Of a DNA stretch of 44,305 nucleotides, positions 1 to 9,812 are shown piece by piece. Within the stretch, counting starts at the first letter, position 1; every line of letters begins with the position of its first letter. The position numbers were made by a program, and so were the translations under genes. The notes beneath the pieces were generated by a model, which was given only the letters and a program-made list of their open reading frames with translations, was not told the origin of the DNA and ran no database searches. The DNA is from Clostridiales bacterium (lineage in GTDB: Bacteria > Bacillota > Clostridia > Christensenellales > Pumilibacteraceae), in assembly GCA_015055625.1 (NCBI GenBank), contig SVHU01000022.1, positions 1 through 44,305 of the forward strand, read 5' to 3'.

Positions 1-1
1 C

Positions 2-1897
2 ACCGAATACAATCCCGTTACGTCGCTTTATGATTATTATGACGAGCAGTGGGATAGACTTACTCTTCTTATCGCAGTTTCTTACAACCCTGCAGGTCCG
101 TACAGAACCATTTCTGCGGAAGAATACTATTCGTCTATGGCTCAGTACAACGAAGACGGTTCGGTTAAGACCATAACCGTAGGAGAGGGCGAAAACGTAA
201 AAGAGATGGCGGTATATCGTGAGGATCTTTTGGACGAGATCGGCAAAGAAGGACAAACCGACGTTCCTCTTACCGAGTACAAGGACGGCAAATTTTTGAA
301 CCTTAACGGCAACGTTGTAACCAAGAATACGCCCGCGCTCAACTTTAGCTATTATCACGAAAAGATCAAAGAAGCATATCCTCATTGGTATATGGAAGAT
401 AGAGGAATTTGGCCCTGTATCGATATTAACCCCGTTGTTAATAGCAAGGGCGAGATTTATATGTATTTCTCTCAGCATACAAGCTCTGTAATGAGCGGAA
501 ACCATTTGTGGGTAGTTCATATGAAAGATTGGATAACTCCCGAATGGGATAGCTTAACCCATATTTCTACGTCTTCGTACTCAGTTGTGTATAACGACGG
601 CGAGTCTGCGGACGGCATGAAATACTTAAAGCACACCAAACAGCCTGATGGAAGCTATGTAACCACCAATGACGAGTATAGAAGATATGCAATCAACGGC
701 GTTATGGGTTACTATATGGGCGAAGCGTCCGAGGGTAGAGTAAACGAAGGCGCGTTTGTTATCGAAAAGGACGGTTGGTACTATCTTACGTATTCGCCTT
801 TTGGATATGGTTCCAGAAACTATTCGTTATACTTGGCAGTTGCAAACAATCCTTACGGCCCGTTTGTAAAACTTCCTGATTACAGCCCCTGTCTTGGACT
901 TGACAAGTACGATGACGGCGACTATATTTCAGGAACAGGTCATCATTCGTTTATTTGGGCAGGCGACGAGCTTTACGTTGCATACCATTGCTTTTTCAAT
1001 CCCGTAGATAATTATAACGATCAAAACCAGTTTATGGGTAGAGCATTGGGCTTTGACAAGATTGATTTTTACGATTACGACCAGATCAAGTTTGGCGATA
1101 TCGTAGCAAACCAGATAGAGAAAGACCTTGAGGCAGAAGCCGAAGAGGAGAATTGGGGTAAAAGAAAGGACGGTGTTCCCGAAGAGTACGATTTTGACGT
1201 AACCGAGGAGTGGATAAGAGATAGATTTATCGATTGCAACAACTCCGATTACTATGGCGTAGATGCTACTGAAATTTATAGAGAGAACGACATAATTCCT
1301 CTTCCATACGGAAACGGCCCTACGTATTCGCTTCAGCCTAAGCCCGAAGTTTCACTTCCCGACGGTCTTGGAAATGTTATGGACGACGAGGACGTAAGCT
1401 TAGAGCTTATCTATGGCGATCAGGATACGCTAAAGTATGCAAACGACGGAATGTTTACCTATCAGAGATGGTCGCAAGATTACGAGCTTGCAGGCGATGC
1501 TCAAGCTAAGCAAATCAAGCTTAAGATCAAATTCGGCTCTCCTAAGCTTATTAATAATATAATGATATACAACAGTAGAACGTATGATTATGGCTTTACT
1601 CAAGTAAAATCCGTTGTGTTCAAGCTTTCAGATAAGCCTAGTTGGTATCCAACAGGGTATGATTATAACGGATATTGCTATATCAAAGACCTAAAAGCAG
1701 ACCCACAGGGCTGGAATGATAGTAACTTTACTATGCGTAAAGGCGGTTCTGCTATGGCAACGTTCTTGCCTATTCCCGTAAGTGAAATTATTATTACAGT
1801 AAGCGCCGACGATAAAATCGACCCGGTTTTGGGTAGAAATATCGTTAAGCTTTCCGAAATCTACGTTATGGGAAAACCCGTAACGGCACAGGCGTAA
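2..1897 (+). CDS. GH43-like glycoside hydrolase with C-terminal F5/8-type domain (5' partial)
   Basis: The reading frame is open to the left edge, so the start lies outside the window; 631 residues are visible. The centre resembles five-bladed GH43 enzymes (arabinofuranosidase, xylosidase, galactanase). It has an IDINPVV strand near nt 420, NEGAFVIEKDGWYYLTYS near nt 750-800 whose Glu fits the GH43 general acid, and a GTGHHSF...LYVAYH segment near nt 940-990. Residues after about nt 1390 look like a discoidin (F5/8 type C) sugar-binding domain. The next gene starts 17 bases downstream, so the two are probably co-transcribed and act on the same glycan outside the cell. A signal peptide cannot be checked. 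The family is fairly secure; the substrate is not known. Confidence 0.72.
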   Translation, partial: TEYNPVTSLYDYYDEQWDRLTLLIAVSYNPAGPYRTISAEEYYSSMAQYNEDGSVKTITVGEGENVKEMAVYREDLLDEIGKEGQTDVPLTEYKDGKFLNLNGNVVTKNTPALNFSYYHEKIKEAYPHWYMEDRGIWPCIDINPVVNSKGEIYMYFSQHTSSVMSGNHLWVVHMKDWITPEWDSLTHISTSSYSVVYNDGESADGMKYLKHTKQPDGSYVTTNDEYRRYAINGVMGYYMGEASEGRVNEGAFVIEKDGWYYLTYSPFGYGSRNYSLYLAVANNPYGPFVKLPDYSPCLGLDKYDDGDYISGTGHHSFIWAGDELYVAYHCFFNPVDNYNDQNQFMGRALGFDKIDFYDYDQIKFGDIVANQIEKDLEAEAEEENWGKRKDGVPEEYDFDVTEEWIRDRFIDCNNSDYYGVDATEIYRENDIIPLPYGNGPTYSLQPKPEVSLPDGLGNVMDDEDVSLELIYGDQDTLKYANDGMFTYQRWSQDYELAGDAQAKQIKLKIKFGSPKLINNIMIYNSRTYDYGFTQVKSVVFKLSDKPSWYPTGYDYNGYCYIKDLKADPQGWNDSNFTMRKGGSAMATFLPIPVSEIIITVSADDKIDPVLGRNIVKLSEIYVMGKPVTAQA

Positions 1898-1913
1898 GGG
1901 GAGGTAGACTAAA

Positions 1914-4900
1914 ATGAAAAGATTTAGAAGTTTATTCCTTTCTCTTATCCTTGTTCTTGCACTTTTAGTTGGAGTTGTAGCATGCGACAACGGTGGTGAC
2001 GGCGGAAAAGATACCCCCGATCCTGTTACGTATACGCTCAGCTTTGAAATGAACGGACACGGCGCACAGATTTCTGACCAGGTTCTTGAAGAAGACGAAG
2101 TAACCGTTCAGCCTACTAATCCTACCGAGAGTGGTTGGAACTTTGAAGGCTGGTATACTGACAATAATTTTAGTCAGCTTTACACCTTCGGTTCAACTCT
2201 TAGCTCTGATACTACCGTATACGCTAAGTGGGAACAGGAAGTTGTAGTTAATAAGCACACTGTAACGTTTGTAACAGGCGTAAGCGATTGCGTAATTAAT
2301 GCGCAAGACGTAGCAGAAGGCGGAAAAGTAACCCTTCCTAAAGCTAGCGATATGGTGTCTAAAGGAAAGAAGTTCGAAGGCTGGTACTTAGACGCTGGAT
2401 ATGCACTACCTTTTGACGCAAATACAATCGTTACTCAAGGATTTAGCATTTATGCAAAGTGGTCTACTTACTTTAAGGTAACGTTTGATAGAAATGGTAG
2501 AGGTTCTACAAATAGAACTCCTCAACCTCAAGAATACTTTGTAGAGGGAAGCAAAGCTGAAAAGCCTGAAGATATGAGCGCAAACTCATATAAGTTCTTT
2601 GGTTGGTCGACAGATAAAGACGGAAGAAACAATCTTTGGGATTTTGATACGGAGCTTGTTGATTCTATTACGCTTTATGCACAGTGGGTAAGACTTTATA
2701 CCGTATCGTTTGATCTTAATAACGATGATGCATTGCAAGAAGAGCCTGAAAGACAGAGTGTAGAAGATGGCGGACTTGTTATAAAGCCAGAAACTGATCC
2801 TGTTGTTATAGGATACAGATTCGACGGCTGGTATACAGAAGCAGAAGGTGGAGAATTATTCGACTTCAACACCATGACCATTACTAAGATCACCACAATT
2901 TACGCTCAGTGGGAAGAATCCGATGGAAAGGTTGGAACTTTGGACGTAGAACTTCCTGAATACTCTTATAGAGAGGAAGCTCCTTACGGAGAAAGACCTG
3001 ACCTTGAAGGATTCCTTATTGACGGAAAGATGGGTGCAGAAGAAAAGTGGGAAGAGCAGAAGTGGTATTCTACTTCTATCACTCAGGCTCCCACAGCTAC
3101 CTTAAAGCTTACTACTCAGTTCTCCGAAAAGGGACTTTACGTATTCATTCAGGTAGAAGATAACGGTGGACTCTTTATGATGGGTAAGAACTGGTATGAT
3201 AGAAACTCTAACCTTCTTTTCCACATCTATGACGGCGTTATCACCAATACCTTCAGAATTGATACACTTTCTCTTTACCCCACTTACAATAAGGTAAAGA
3301 TTGCAATTAATATCGCAGAAGGTGAAGTAAATACTGCAAATGCTGAAAACAAGAGAGCGGTATGGAACGTTGAAATGTTCTCTACTTGGAAAGATCTTGG
3401 ATTTGATCCCATCCCCGACGTTATTAAGATGAGAGCATCTTATAACTACAAGAGATTGGCTTCGGATAACATCAAGTTCTACCTTACCACTCCCTTCAGT
3501 AGGGGCGATGCTATGACGGCTGCAGACTATATCGAGTACAATAAGGACGGATATATGAATGCAGACGCTGAAAACGCTACGCTCGGTATGTCTACTCTTG
3601 GAATCGCTAAGACTCCTGGTTGGGACATTACTCACGAAAGCGACGAAGAGAACGCTTACGTATCTTCTAACGGAGCTACTACTCAGGCAATTTTCTACAA
3701 GGGAATTGTAGATACCGAGTACTATGAGTTCGAGTTTGAAATTGACGCAAGCAAGTACTTAACAGCAGGTAAAGCAGGAGCTACTATTTATAGTTCTGCT
3801 ACAAGCTATGCAATGTTGTTGTTCTCCGTAGCTTCTGATACTTATGACAGAACAACTGGTAAGTTTATTAAGGCTATGCCTTATATGAAAGTTACCGACA
3901 AAGACGGAAAGCTTTGGACTAAGATTTTGGACGAAGTTGACGTTTCCGAAACCGGAAGACTTCAGGTTAAGGTAGTATTTAGTAGTGGTTATATCTACTG
4001 CATTCTCAACGACATACTTATTCACTGTGAGTTCGTTGCTGACCTTAACGTAAGAACCAATCCTGGTCTTTGTACCACAGAAGGTGGTGCAGGTGTAAGA
4101 TTTACTAACTATTCTTCTAAAGTTCTTACCGCGCAAGAAGCAGTTGAAGAAACTGGTAAGTATGCATACGTAATTTCTACAGGTAGACTTAAGAACCTTA
4201 CTATCGACCTTAGCACCACTGGTGTATCTTCTAAAGAGGGCGTAAGTAAGAAGGTAGTTATGACGCTTCAGGGCTCTCAAGTAGCTCTTACCAACGCTCA
4301 GAAAGATAAGATTGTAAACGAAGGCATTATTGATTCTAGAATCATGGTTAGCCAGATTGAATCTCTTACCTTTACCGTAGCTAACGAAGCGCACAATATC
4401 ATCGATGCACTTACGCATCCCGAAACAGGCGCTAAGTGGGGTGAATTCGTATACGAATATCCCTTCAAGGGCGATGCTGTCATTACAAATACAACCTCTT
4501 ACGTTCCCACAGAAGAACTTACTGCGATCGTTGGTAGAGTTGTAGATAATGATACTGGTAAGCCCATTGCCGCAAGTGCAACAATTAAGTCTAACAACCC
4601 AAGACTCAGCAAGTACGAAATGGGAATCGTTGGTGGACAAATTGTTCTTGTTGTTCCTAAGGGATTTGATTATCAGATTACTATTCACCAGACCGCATAC
4701 AGAGAAACTGTTCTTGACGTAATCACTAACGTAAACGAAATTACAACTATTCCCGAAATCAAGCTTGTTCCCAACGTATTAGGCGGAACTGCAGTAAGTA
4801 AGAAGACTAACTTCTCTATTGGTTCTTCTGTTGCAGGATGGGATATGAGCGAAGAGTCTAAGGGTAAGATTATCTTCGAAACAACCGGAGCTAACCCCCC

Positions 4901-7769
4901 TGCAGTATTCTTCTCGGGTTATACCATTCACGAATATCAGTATGCTAAGGTTTCCGTAACCAACGTAACCGATGTTACCGCATACACCAACTACGAAAAA
5001 GACCCCGCAATCGGCTTCCAGATTTATACACCTCAGAAGCGCGCGTTCATAGGACTTAGACAGACAGGTCTTAGATACTTGCACGACCAGTCCTATTGGG
5101 GCCCCATTCAGATCGGTGGATACGGAAAGTCTACTTGTGACGTTATCGATTTGACCGAACAGCACAAAGATACTTTGGAAATCTTGCGTATTAAGACTTC
5201 GTTATATTCTTGGATCAACGGATTCTATATGGGATGTATCGAAATGGACGGCGAATTTGACGGCGAAGCAGCTATCGCAGTTTTGGGAACCTTCTCGTAC
5301 TATGGAAAGATTATTTACCGTGATTATGAAATTCAGGTAGGCGACGCTGCAGTTGCGATTGCAAAAGAGAAAGTAGGTCTTACTATTGATTATGCAGACA
5401 ATGCTTATGATTGGGATTATGAATATAATGCTGACTATACTAAGCCTTTAGTAAGAGTTGAAGGACTTACCGAAATCATTAAGGAAGATACTTCTAGAGA
5501 ATACGTTGCTCTTGCAGGTAACACCGTTACCATTGCTCGTACAGAGTTCGCTCCCGAAACCGAAATCTTCACAGTTTCTCTCGGATCTTACGGATCTGTT
5601 GTGGTTTCTGCTCAGAATCCTACCGCAGACATCGTAATTCCCGGTACTGCTAAGGGTGTAGCAACGGTTGAAGTTTCAAGAGAACCCTCTGCAACTATCA
5701 CTGGTAAGTTTGGAAGCGAAGATTCTTCTATCGTTGGACCTTACTCAGGATACGTTCTTCTTACTAACGGTAGCAGACTTGCGTTTACTACTGGCGAGGA
5801 TGGAACGTTTGCAGTTGCTGTTCCCGTTGGCTCAACGTTTACCGTTAAGCTTAATATGGAAGGATTAGTAGCTCCCTCTATTACAAGTAAGGCGCCTAAC
5901 TATGCAGGAAGAACTAAAGATATAGGCGAGATGACTGTTTCCAAGGCTTCTTTGGGTGGAAAGATTAAGGGTACTCAGTATGCGTCTGGCTCTTCAGATT
6001 TTTATGAAGTAAGCTATGATAACGATCCTAGTACTGTATACGAAGGTGAATATGTAGAAGTTAAGCCCACTGGTGGTAACTTCAACGTTGCAATCAATCA
6101 GGGAACGTTCAAAGACTTTGATATCTCCTTCTCTATGGTAAGATACCCCTCCGATGAAAGCGATCCCGGATTCGGTTTACAGCTTAACGGTGCTGGTACT
6201 TCCGATCAGATTCTCTTCTGGAAGAACGGTGTAAGATGTATCAATTCCGTAAGTGGATTTGCTGGTAGAATAGAAAGAGCTAACCTTATGACTTGGAGTA
6301 CTGAAGCGTCAGGCTTTGGTAAGGCTGTTGATCTTAGAATTGTAAGACGCGGAAACGTTGCTCTTATGTACTACAAGATGAACGGCGCAGAAGAGTGGAA
6401 CCTTATCCACATTCAAGAGCTTGCAACTGCTGGAACTGCAGGTGTATTAATTCAGTCTACTAACAGTAAGGCTAACCACTACATTGTATGGAACCTTAAG
6501 ACTGCTACCCTTGATCCTGAGAACCTTCCTTCAGAGCTTGAAGCAAGCGTAACTGCTAAGTTCGCTGAAGCTTCTGATCCTGCTGGAAAAATCTCTATCA
6601 GTGGTGGTGCTACGGTTGGATCCGAAACTAAGTATTACTACGGTGATAACGTAACCGTAAACATTAAGCCAAACCCTGGATACAGTGTTGCTTGGGCTAA
6701 GGTAAACGGTAAGTTTGTTGACGTAGTAGGTGATAAGATCCTTATAGGCGTTACAACCGCTAAGATTGAAGTTGAAGTTCTCCTTGAAACTCAGTTCTTA
6801 ACTTATGACGTAACCGGTAAAGTTGCAGTTGATAATACATATAAAGACTTTGTTCTTCCAAAGACTGTAAACGTTGTTGCTTACATGGAAGATGGTAGAT
6901 CCTATCCTGCGTACGGACTCAATTTAGATGCAGAAGGCAAGTTTACAATGTCGCTTCGTGAAGGAACCTTCAAGGTTTATGCTTATAGCACGACACTTTC
7001 CTCTAAGCCTATTGACGCAACTATTAGCGAAGAGAATAAGGATTTGGGAACTCTTACTCTTTCTGTAATGAGAAGCGGAAACGTAACTGTAAATGGTGTA
7101 AACCTTGTTTCTGGAACTCTTACCGACGTATTCGAGCAGGGTATGGTTGCTCTTCCTGGTACAACTCAGGCTAACCATTGGTTTGCTGAAGGTGTAACGA
7201 GTGGCGACTTCGTATTCTCTACCGATATGACTCAGACTGGTGGAGTTGATTCTGTAAACTACACCAACGACCACGTTGCAGGTCTTAGATTCAGTAACGG
7301 TACCGAAACTTTCGGTATTCAGTTCTGGGGCGATGGATTCCGTATCTCTAACGGTGGATGGAGCACTACAACAATGTTGTATCCTCATCCCTCGACGGCA
7401 GGTGGAAAGCAGTACTTTGCTGATAACCTTGCTGCAGGAACATCTAGAGTTCATAACGTTGCTGCTAAGCGCGTAGGCAAGACTCTTGCTATTTACGTAG
7501 ACGGACAACACTTGTTCACACTTTCTTCCGACAAGGGATTTGAGTGGGCTTCGGGTGTTACTGGTCACGACGGATATCCTAATAACCTTAACAACGTTAA
7601 GGAACTCTTCACGTCTGTATTCGGAAACACGGAAGCAGAAATTGCAGTGGGCGTAGGTTGTAACCTCTTCAATACGTCCGGAGCATACATTAATAAGAGT
7701 GGTTTCTCCAATATGGTTCTTACAAACAAGACCGATATTGTAACCTCTTTTAATGGAACTCTCAAATAA
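1914..7769 (+). CDS. Giant modular surface lipoprotein with InlB repeats and lectin-like domains
   Basis: 1951 residues. The start has a good GGGGAGG site. The N-terminus is a lipoprotein signal (MKRFRSLF..., lipobox LVGVVAC with Cys25). Four Listeria-Bacteroides (InlB B) repeats follow at about residues 42-334, each ending in an FxGWYT...YAKW-like pattern. A CBM9-like sugar-binding module is likely at about 348-536. Then lectin-like (concanavalin-type) segments at about 553-750, 955-1145, 1348-1530 and 1729-1940 alternate with carboxypeptidase-regulatory-like sandwiches at about 866-950, 1256-1345 and 1630-1725. I see no catalytic motif and no C-terminal anchor, so I infer a membrane-tethered glycan-binding scaffold working with the GH43-like protein just upstream. 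The lectin calls rest on pattern only. A strong terminator follows. Confidence 0.75.
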   Translation: MKRFRSLFLSLILVLALLVGVVACDNGGDGGKDTPDPVTYTLSFEMNGHGAQISDQVLEEDEVTVQPTNPTESGWNFEGWYTDNNFSQLYTFGSTLSSDTTVYAKWEQEVVVNKHTVTFVTGVSDCVINAQDVAEGGKVTLPKASDMVSKGKKFEGWYLDAGYALPFDANTIVTQGFSIYAKWSTYFKVTFDRNGRGSTNRTPQPQEYFVEGSKAEKPEDMSANSYKFFGWSTDKDGRNNLWDFDTELVDSITLYAQWVRLYTVSFDLNNDDALQEEPERQSVEDGGLVIKPETDPVVIGYRFDGWYTEAEGGELFDFNTMTITKITTIYAQWEESDGKVGTLDVELPEYSYREEAPYGERPDLEGFLIDGKMGAEEKWEEQKWYSTSITQAPTATLKLTTQFSEKGLYVFIQVEDNGGLFMMGKNWYDRNSNLLFHIYDGVITNTFRIDTLSLYPTYNKVKIAINIAEGEVNTANAENKRAVWNVEMFSTWKDLGFDPIPDVIKMRASYNYKRLASDNIKFYLTTPFSRGDAMTAADYIEYNKDGYMNADAENATLGMSTLGIAKTPGWDITHESDEENAYVSSNGATTQAIFYKGIVDTEYYEFEFEIDASKYLTAGKAGATIYSSATSYAMLLFSVASDTYDRTTGKFIKAMPYMKVTDKDGKLWTKILDEVDVSETGRLQVKVVFSSGYIYCILNDILIHCEFVADLNVRTNPGLCTTEGGAGVRFTNYSSKVLTAQEAVEETGKYAYVISTGRLKNLTIDLSTTGVSSKEGVSKKVVMTLQGSQVALTNAQKDKIVNEGIIDSRIMVSQIESLTFTVANEAHNIIDALTHPETGAKWGEFVYEYPFKGDAVITNTTSYVPTEELTAIVGRVVDNDTGKPIAASATIKSNNPRLSKYEMGIVGGQIVLVVPKGFDYQITIHQTAYRETVLDVITNVNEITTIPEIKLVPNVLGGTAVSKKTNFSIGSSVAGWDMSEESKGKIIFETTGANPPAVFFSGYTIHEYQYAKVSVTNVTDVTAYTNYEKDPAIGFQIYTPQKRAFIGLRQTGLRYLHDQSYWGPIQIGGYGKSTCDVIDLTEQHKDTLEILRIKTSLYSWINGFYMGCIEMDGEFDGEAAIAVLGTFSYYGKIIYRDYEIQVGDAAVAIAKEKVGLTIDYADNAYDWDYEYNADYTKPLVRVEGLTEIIKEDTSREYVALAGNTVTIARTEFAPETEIFTVSLGSYGSVVVSAQNPTADIVIPGTAKGVATVEVSREPSATITGKFGSEDSSIVGPYSGYVLLTNGSRLAFTTGEDGTFAVAVPVGSTFTVKLNMEGLVAPSITSKAPNYAGRTKDIGEMTVSKASLGGKIKGTQYASGSSDFYEVSYDNDPSTVYEGEYVEVKPTGGNFNVAINQGTFKDFDISFSMVRYPSDESDPGFGLQLNGAGTSDQILFWKNGVRCINSVSGFAGRIERANLMTWSTEASGFGKAVDLRIVRRGNVALMYYKMNGAEEWNLIHIQELATAGTAGVLIQSTNSKANHYIVWNLKTATLDPENLPSELEASVTAKFAEASDPAGKISISGGATVGSETKYYYGDNVTVNIKPNPGYSVAWAKVNGKFVDVVGDKILIGVTTAKIEVEVLLETQFLTYDVTGKVAVDNTYKDFVLPKTVNVVAYMEDGRSYPAYGLNLDAEGKFTMSLREGTFKVYAYSTTLSSKPIDATISEENKDLGTLTLSVMRSGNVTVNGVNLVSGTLTDVFEQGMVALPGTTQANHWFAEGVTSGDFVFSTDMTQTGGVDSVNYTNDHVAGLRFSNGTETFGIQFWGDGFRISNGGWSTTTMLYPHPSTAGGKQYFADNLAAGTSRVHNVAAKRVGKTLAIYVDGQHLFTLSSDKGFEWASGVTGHDGYPNNLNNVKELFTSVFGNTEAEIAVGVGCNLFNTSGAYINKSGFSNMVLTNKTDIVTSFNGTLK

Positions 7770-7797
7770 GCCTAACTAGCTTAGTATATTAAAACAA

Positions 7798-7833
7798 AAA
7801 ACGCTTTCCTCAAATTTGAGGGAAGCGTTTTTT
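7798..7833 (+). terminator. Rho-independent terminator after the lipoprotein gene
   Basis: A 17-bp stem (AAAACGCTTTCCTCAAA with TTTGAGGGAAGCGTTTT, one G-T pair) with almost no loop is followed by six T. The A-rich left flank would let it act on both strands. Confidence 0.9.
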
Positions 7834-8395
7834 GTATACAATCTTAAGCTAAGAATTTTTTTGTCATTTTATAGGTAGACGACTACAAATCGCCCGATGC
7901 AACGTGACGTTGCATCCAATATGAGTGCTTTGAGTACGGCAAGTAAATTATACACATTTAGTGCTTTTAGTAAGTGGGCGATTCGTGAATCGCCCCTACA
8001 ATAACATAATACACTCAATCTTTACTCCAAAGCCTAATTACAAGTAGACCTTCTCCCTTGGGGAAGGTGTCGCCGTAGGTGACGGAAGGAGTGTGATATA
8101 AGCCTATTTTATAAGATTGCTTCGTCACTATCGTTTCTCGCAATGACAACAAAAAGGGAGTGCGCCTTCGCACCAACGTGATGTTACATTCGATATGAGT
8201 GCTTTGAGTGATAACAACAATTAAGAACAGTTCGTTCTTATGTAGGGGCGATTCACGAATCGCCCGAAGAAACGTGACGTTTCATCTGATATGTTGTACT
8301 TTAACAAAGCAAACAATTAGCTACCGTTAGTTTTTCATAATGGCAGTGCGCCTTTGCGTAATGTTAAGTTAGTTGTTTTGAGTGTGAAATTATGT
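7834..8395. repeat. Gene-free cluster of dispersed palindromic repeats
   Basis: No credible gene lies here. The region holds several short repeat families. GGGCGATTCGTGAATCGCCC at 7976-7995 has an inverted-orientation copy at 8246-8265 (centre AC instead of GT). A CAACGTGACGTT...ATATGAG unit occurs at 7900-7935 and 8174-8209 (32 of 36 bases equal) and, diverged, at 8269-8293. A hairpin-forming CTTCTCCCTTGGGGAAGG unit followed by CGCCGTAGGTGACGG lies at about 8050-8092. A GATTGCTTCGTCACTATCG...CGCAATGACA unit lies at about 8115-8148, and AAGAAC/GTTCTT arms at 8223-8239. Short repeats of this look are common between genes in Firmicutes genomes. They carry no transposase, so they are either passive MITE-like elements or transcribed hairpins. 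Confidence 0.8.
7896..7916. repeat. Perfect palindrome of the ACGTGACGT repeat family
   Basis: Arms GATGCAACGT and ACGTTGCATC flank a single G. The related copy at 8269-8283 has arms GAAACGT and ACGTTTC around the same G. The bases outside the ACGT core differ between copies but still pair. Confidence 0.8.
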
Positions 8396-8440
8396 GAAAA
8401 ACAGCCTGAAATCCGGTATGGATTTCAGGCTGTTTGTCTT
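8395..8440 (-). terminator. Terminator of the sialidase-like gene (bidirectional)
   Basis: A 16-bp perfect stem (AAACAGCCTGAAATCC with GGATTTCAGGCTGTTT) has a 5-base loop. On the minus strand it ends in a T run (A97-A101 on the plus strand); on the plus strand it continues into TGTCTTTATTTTT. It lies 28 bases past the stop of the minus-strand gene. Confidence 0.88.
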
Positions 8441-8467
8441 TATTTTTGCTATACGTATGGGATTTTA

Positions 8468-9583
8468 TTATTTTTTAAGCTCGTCGAGAGTCCAAATAAC
8501 ATACTCTACGTAGTTCTTTTGTTTTACAGGATCGTTTTGATAATACACGGTCATAAGCGAGCCGTCATTAAGTTCAACAGTGGAGGGGTAACCCATGTCG
8601 CCATTGGGAGCGTCGGTGTTTATATCGTAAGGCCCGTCCCAAGTCTTGCCCTCGTCGTCAGAAAGTAAAATTTGTTCCGCAATAGGCTTATCGCGTCTTG
8701 CTACCGCGCAAATAAGTTTGCCTGAGGAGTGGCGCATAAGATGAGGGGGGGATGCAAGAATGTGTAAATCTTCGGGAGTGTACCATTCGGTCATTCCGTT
8801 AGACGATACTGTTTGATATAGGTGGTATGCACCGGGTGTAGATTTATGAACTCTAATATGTACCAAAAGTTCCCCATTTTTAAGCTGAATAACGTCAGGT
8901 TCGCAAAGAAGTTTAACTTCGGGATCATCTATGTCGGGAAGGCGTTTTGGCTCAGTCCAGTTGTATCCGTCTTTAGAGAAAATAACGTAAATACCCTCGT
9001 CAAGGAAGTTATACGTGCGGTTTGGATCTCTGTCGCGCTCGGCAATAGCGAAGCTTCTACCTACCCAAACGTAGCTACCGTCCGCTAAAACCTTAGGACC
9101 GTGAGGCGAAGTAATAGGCATTAAAATGCGCTTGGGGAAAGTTTTTCCGCCGTCTTCACTTATCGCAAGAGAGGAGCTAACGTCGCTTTCGTCCGCATCC
9201 TTATTCATTTCGATATATAAGCGGATCATTTTAGCTTCGTTTTCAGTTTTTTCATTGCGACCGTGGCACTTAAATTGCCATTCTATATCCTGAAGCTGAA
9301 AAGCGTAGTTGTTGTTAAACGAGCTTACAATAACTTGCTTGCCGTTTGCAATAATTCCACCATCTCTATCGTCAAACTTGGTATCAACAACAGCTACGGG
9401 CTTGCTCCAGGTTTTGCCTTCGTCATAAGAATAGCATACCATAGTTCTTCCAAAAGTACAAACATGTCTAAGTCTGTTTCCCGAGTATGCAACTGCTAGC
9501 GTGTTGTCGTCAATGCGCGCAACGGTAGGCCATCCGCAGTAATCAAAAGTGCCATCGCCCTTATAAACAATACCTTTTTTCAT
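8468..9583 (-). CDS. Sialidase-superfamily (BNR/Asp-box) protein
   Basis: 371 residues, with start site AAGGAG 7 bases before ATG. Several Asp-box turns (S/Y-x-D-x-G-x-T-W/F) are visible: YDEGKTW, SEDGGKTF, SKDGYNW and SDDEGKTW. These mark a six-bladed sialidase-type propeller. The segment MGYPSTVELNDGSLMTVYY near the C-terminus is also typical of this superfamily. There is no signal peptide, so the protein should be cytoplasmic. The neighbouring GH109-like protein and NahK-like kinase favour a role on imported sialylated or GalNAc-bearing oligosaccharides. Other uses of the fold (for example lyases or hydrolases on other acidic sugars) are possible, because I cannot place the arginine triad with certainty. 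Confidence 0.72.
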   Translation of the reverse strand: MKKGIVYKGDGTFDYCGWPTVARIDDNTLAVAYSGNRLRHVCTFGRTMVCYSYDEGKTWSKPVAVVDTKFDDRDGGIIANGKQVIVSSFNNNYAFQLQDIEWQFKCHGRNEKTENEAKMIRLYIEMNKDADESDVSSSLAISEDGGKTFPKRILMPITSPHGPKVLADGSYVWVGRSFAIAERDRDPNRTYNFLDEGIYVIFSKDGYNWTEPKRLPDIDDPEVKLLCEPDVIQLKNGELLVHIRVHKSTPGAYHLYQTVSSNGMTEWYTPEDLHILASPPHLMRHSSGKLICAVARRDKPIAEQILLSDDEGKTWDGPYDINTDAPNGDMGYPSTVELNDGSLMTVYYQNDPVKQKNYVEYVIWTLDELKK

Positions 9584-9609
9584 AATTTTCTCCTTATTAT
9601 TAATTGATT

Positions 9610-9615
9610 ATTATA
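9610..9615 (-). promoter_or_regulatory. -10 box of the sialidase-like gene (TATAAT, poor -35)
   Basis: On the minus strand a TATAAT lies 26 bases before the start codon, but the position 17 bp further upstream (TATCAA) does not resemble TTGACA. An ACAAG...CTTGT inverted repeat (arms 7 bases apart) ends just before the -10. The promoter may therefore need an activator. Confidence 0.45.
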
Positions 9616-9812
9616 CAAGTAAAACTCTTGTTTGATATTTAATAATGCAGTGTCAGGTTTTGGTAATAATAAAAAACAAGTTCCTATTAAAAATTAGCAT
9701 GACTAAAATCTGCAAACAAATTGCTACAAGCTTTTTACTACTATAATTATATAATATATTTACTTGTTTATCAATAACATTATTGTCACAAACCATAACA
9801 AATTTGCTGTTT

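Noticed and set aside
3759-4688. 309-codon open frame on the minus strand inside the lipoprotein gene
   Set aside because: It is a shadow of the plus-strand gene, rich in Cys, Ser and Asn, with no ribosome site and no recognisable domain.
7834-8395. CRISPR array
   Set aside because: The repeats are of different families, unequally spaced and in both orientations; no cas genes are nearby.
9661-9710. A third ACAAGTT followed by an A-rich run (9676) resembling the AraC motif
   Set aside because: It lies in the opposite orientation to the sialidase-like gene, and no TATAAT sits 46 bases downstream; the match is probably due to AT richness.
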